A DNA stretch of 25,523 nt from IMG/VR virus record IMGVR_UViG_3300012362_000010, positions 1-25,523 of that record. One strand, 5' to 3'. The DNA is from a virus. This document shows positions 23,495 to 25,523 of this stretch, one piece after another (position 1 is the stretch's first letter; every line of letters starts with the position of its first letter). Made by a program: the position numbers and the translations under genes. The notes beneath the pieces are model-generated. The model searched no databases, had not been told where the DNA came from, and saw only the letters and a program-made list of their open reading frames with translations.

Positions 23495-23784
23495 CAGTTA
23501 ACCAACATCTTCTCAATCTTACTCTTCTTAGCATTGTCCATCTCGGCCATCATCTCCTCTTGGATTTGAGTCTTGAGGAGCATTTCCTTGGCTTCGTGCC
23601 TCAAATGTTCTTCTACTGTTTCGAGTTCAAAGGGGAAGAAGGTATCCTCTGAGTGTTGGATGCCATTCTCGTGGCTCATTAGGGGGCGGCGAACAAACAC
23701 CATTCCACCATCTGCCTGAGCATCTCTGATGACTATGCAAAGCTCACCTGTAGTTCTTAAGCAAGCTACGGTTCCTGGTTTCAT
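23494..23784 (-). CDS. Hypothetical protein with small beta-barrel and helical tail (96 aa)
   Basis: The first ~55 residues (KPGTVACLRTTGELCIVIRD...MVFVRRP) alternate short strands and turns like an SH3- or KOW-type barrel. The rest is a charged, Met/Glu-rich helix likely to form a coiled coil. There is no catalytic motif. It sits between the MazG-like protein and the ATPase and overlaps each by one base, so it is co-translated with the replication genes and may be a small accessory of helicase or polymerase. The function is unknown. Confidence 0.65.
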   Translation of the reverse strand: MKPGTVACLRTTGELCIVIRDAQADGGMVFVRRPLMSHENGIQHSEDTFFPFELETVEEHLRHEAKEMLLKTQIQEEMMAEMDNAKKSKIEKMLVN

Positions 23785-24080
23785 TATCGTAACCCCTCAG
23801 TCAATAGAGCTTCACTTCCACCTGCACGTTCCAGTGCACGAACCGCTATAGCTGCAATCTTAGCAATTTGCTTTAGTGCAGGTTTGTTATCTCCCTTTAC
23901 GTTCCAATCCACTTTCGCTTTATTGATATACAAGTCAAGAAGAACTAGGTGAGAAGTCACATCCAAGTCTCGTTCACGTCGGGTAACGCCACTCGAAAGT
24001 TTTTCTCCGGGTACATAAAAGCCATCTTGATACCCTCGTTCCTGTGTAATCAATTTAAACACATCATCTATAGTTAGCAT
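23784..24080 (-). CDS. Small helical MazG-like protein (99 aa)
   Basis: The start is ATG 24080, preceded by GGAGGA and overlapping the polymerase stop by 1 nt; an upstream TTG would lie inside the polymerase gene. The protein is helical: ITQERGYQDG, then HLVLLDLYINKAKVDW, then ALKQIAKIAAIAVRALERAGG. The pattern QER-x-YQ..., H-L-x-x-L-x-x-Y and A-L-x-x-I-x-K-I-A-A-x-A-x-R-x-x-E resembles small MazG-like or nucleotide-pyrophosphohydrolase-type phage proteins, but the metal-binding E-x-x-E/D pairs are not clearly complete, so activity is uncertain. It would fit the nucleotide-pool theme of the operon. Confidence 0.55.
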   Translation of the reverse strand: MLTIDDVFKLITQERGYQDGFYVPGEKLSSGVTRRERDLDVTSHLVLLDLYINKAKVDWNVKGDNKPALKQIAKIAAIAVRALERAGGSEALLTEGLR

Positions 24081-25523
24081 TAATCCTCCAATTTGTAACT
24101 CTTCGTCTCCCCCCAACTATCACCGGGGGCTGCTACGCTAAACTCTGCTGGTACACTGAAGCCGCCTAAGTGGGGCCAAGGTTGGCTCATTACAGCTCTA
24201 ACACACCTAATAACTTCAGGTACTAACTCTTTAGGAGCCTCTAAGACAAAAGAGTCGTGGACATTTAAAAGTAACTTAGCTGGATAAGGTAATGGAGATA
24301 GAACTGGTGAAGCCTTTAAAGCTAGTTCAACAGGCCAGTTGATTCTCTCATACATCATGCCGATTGCTGCGCGGTGCATTATATCCGCTAGTGTAGACTG
24401 GGGGAGAAAGCTTAGGGACTCTCCGTATAGTCGGTTAGTCCAGAACCATCTCTTGCGGCTGAACACATTGGTTAAGACTCCAGAGTGCTCTGCTTCCTTG
24501 GAGACTTTCTCCATCCAGTCAACTGTTGGCCTGTTTGCTGCGCGCCACTTGAATAACCAATCCCTCACATCCTTCTCAGGAAGGTCTAGGTTCATTGCTA
24601 TCTTACGCGGGCCTTCTCCGTAGTTAATACCATGTGTAAGCTTCTTAGCTCGTCCGTAAGGCGCGTCAGGAGAATTGTCTTTGACAACCTCTTCGTAGGG
24701 GACGTTAAAAAATATCTGCGCATTAAGCTTATGCTCCGAGAAGCCCGCCGTTGAAAGTCGTTGTAATCTCTCTTGGTCATTAGCATACCAGGCTGTTAAC
24801 CTGTTTTCTCCTTGGCTAAAGTCGCCCTCAATGAGGCACCAATCAGGGTTAGAAGGTATATAGATAAAGCGAGCGGCAGGAGGCTGGTTCTGCATGTTAG
24901 GTCCACTAGAAGACAGACGACCACCACTTGTTCCATAAGGAGAAAAGTGCGGCAGGACTTTGCCATCTCTGATTGGGATTTCATTTCCATCATCGTCTTT
25001 CATCCCCTTTATGAAGCTGGAGGCTAGTTCATCTAGGCTTCGTAGCTTACGGACAGCGTTTATTGCGGCTTTGTCTTCGGGAAGCTTTGCTCGGTTGAAG
25101 AGTTTGTCTAAAGCTATTTTATCGGTGGATACTTGTTTGGTTTTTGCGTGGAGCTGTTCAGGAAGTTTAAGTGTATCATATAAGAAGTGTCCGACCATCT
25201 TTGGGCTAGACCAAGGGCAAATTCTCTCAGTTCCGGGGACATGGATGTACTTGATAGGCTTTCCTGATTTTCCAAGAGTTCCCTTCGGAGCAAGTTGGCG
25301 AACACGGATGGATTTATCATAAGGTTTAAGACCTTCGGGTAAGGTGGATTCTAGTTCTGCTATCTCTGCTAATAGTCTGACGCGGACTTCTGTGGCTCGC
25401 CTGCCGCTTGTATGAATTCCAGTTGTTTCTAGCAAGTGGCATATTTTTGCCAAAGGAACTTGTGTATACCAGTATAGGTCTTCAAGCTTCTGAGACTTTA
25501 ATAGAGGCTTAAGCTGCTGAGCA
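24080..25523 (-). CDS. Family A DNA polymerase (partial, N-terminus beyond window)
   Basis: About 480 residues are visible; the frame stays open past the TTG at 25453 to the window edge (LEDLYWYTQVPLAKI continues upstream), so the true start is outside. The polymerase domain is complete: SGGRLSSSGPNMQNQP, motif A EGDFSQGENR (catalytic Asp codon 24821-24823), motif B GRAKKLTHGINYG, and motif C NVHDS (catalytic Asp codon 24254-24256). Motif B has His at the position equivalent to E. coli Pol I Phe762 / T7 Tyr526, and motif C has Ser instead of the usual Glu after VHD. Any 3'-5' exonuclease domain would lie beyond the edge. It is the phage replicative polymerase, first in order of the visible early operon. 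Confidence 0.93.
   Translation of the reverse strand, partial: AQQLKPLLKSQKLEDLYWYTQVPLAKICHLLETTGIHTSGRRATEVRVRLLAEIAELESTLPEGLKPYDKSIRVRQLAPKGTLGKSGKPIKYIHVPGTERICPWSSPKMVGHFLYDTLKLPEQLHAKTKQVSTDKIALDKLFNRAKLPEDKAAINAVRKLRSLDELASSFIKGMKDDDGNEIPIRDGKVLPHFSPYGTSGGRLSSSGPNMQNQPPAARFIYIPSNPDWCLIEGDFSQGENRLTAWYANDQERLQRLSTAGFSEHKLNAQIFFNVPYEEVVKDNSPDAPYGRAKKLTHGINYGEGPRKIAMNLDLPEKDVRDWLFKWRAANRPTVDWMEKVSKEAEHSGVLTNVFSRKRWFWTNRLYGESLSFLPQSTLADIMHRAAIGMMYERINWPVELALKASPVLSPLPYPAKLLLNVHDSFVLEAPKELVPEVIRCVRAVMSQPWPHLGGFSVPAEFSVAAPGDSWGETKSYKLED

Noticed and set aside
25451-25453. TTG at 25453 as start of the DNA polymerase
   Set aside because: The frame stays open upstream to the window edge with polymerase-like sequence, so this is an internal codon.
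1-25523. Search for tRNA genes, CRISPR arrays, insertion sequences and anti-phage or toxin-antitoxin modules
   Set aside because: Nothing convincing was seen; nearly all sequence is accounted for by protein genes with under 120 nt between neighbours.

Overview
This window is almost certainly part of a tailed double-stranded DNA phage genome (or a prophage or environmental contig from one), and most likely a short-tailed, podovirus-type phage. It is gene-dense, almost every gene has a Shine-Dalgarno-like leader or couples to its upstream neighbour, the standard genetic code is used, and there are no tRNA genes or rRNA. The host looks Gram-negative: there is a GH108-type endolysin, a holin resembling the three-TM gene-transfer-agent type, and an RlpA-like secreted protein. 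No species can be named from sequence alone.

The left three quarters (about 1-20,360, + strand) is one long late operon. Its order is: HNH endonuclease, two small unknowns, putative scaffold, N4-gp56-type major capsid protein, one small protein, a lysis cassette (endolysin, exported HEAGH-type metallopeptidase-like protein, holin), a head-tail adaptor-like protein, two beta-rich tail proteins, a large nozzle-like tail protein, small tail and membrane proteins, two Met/Gln/Gly-rich proteins, a 2,035-residue putative ejection protein, and finally a degenerate tyrosine-recombinase-like protein. Terminase and portal are not visible and presumably lie to the left.

The right quarter (about 19,980-25,523, - strand) is an early/replication operon reading leftwards. 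Its order is: family A DNA polymerase (running off the window edge), small MazG-like protein, unknown, RecA-fold ATPase, metallophosphoesterase, HAD-type deoxynucleotidase, dNMP kinase and an RlpA-like secreted protein. Most junctions are 1-nt overlaps or very close, so it looks like one translationally coupled unit for DNA synthesis and dNTP supply.

The two operons converge at 19,982-20,359. There the recombinase-like and RlpA-like reading frames overlap antisense for 378 nt in exactly aligned codon phase, and each end of the overlap is set by a TTA leucine codon in the opposite gene. This is the most unusual structure in the window. Other points of interest are the metallopeptidase in the lysis cassette, a histidine in the O-helix selector position of the polymerase, the loss of acidic signature residues in the RlpA domain, and hairpins after the capsid gene. 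No CRISPR, insertion sequence, repressor or RNA polymerase gene was seen.
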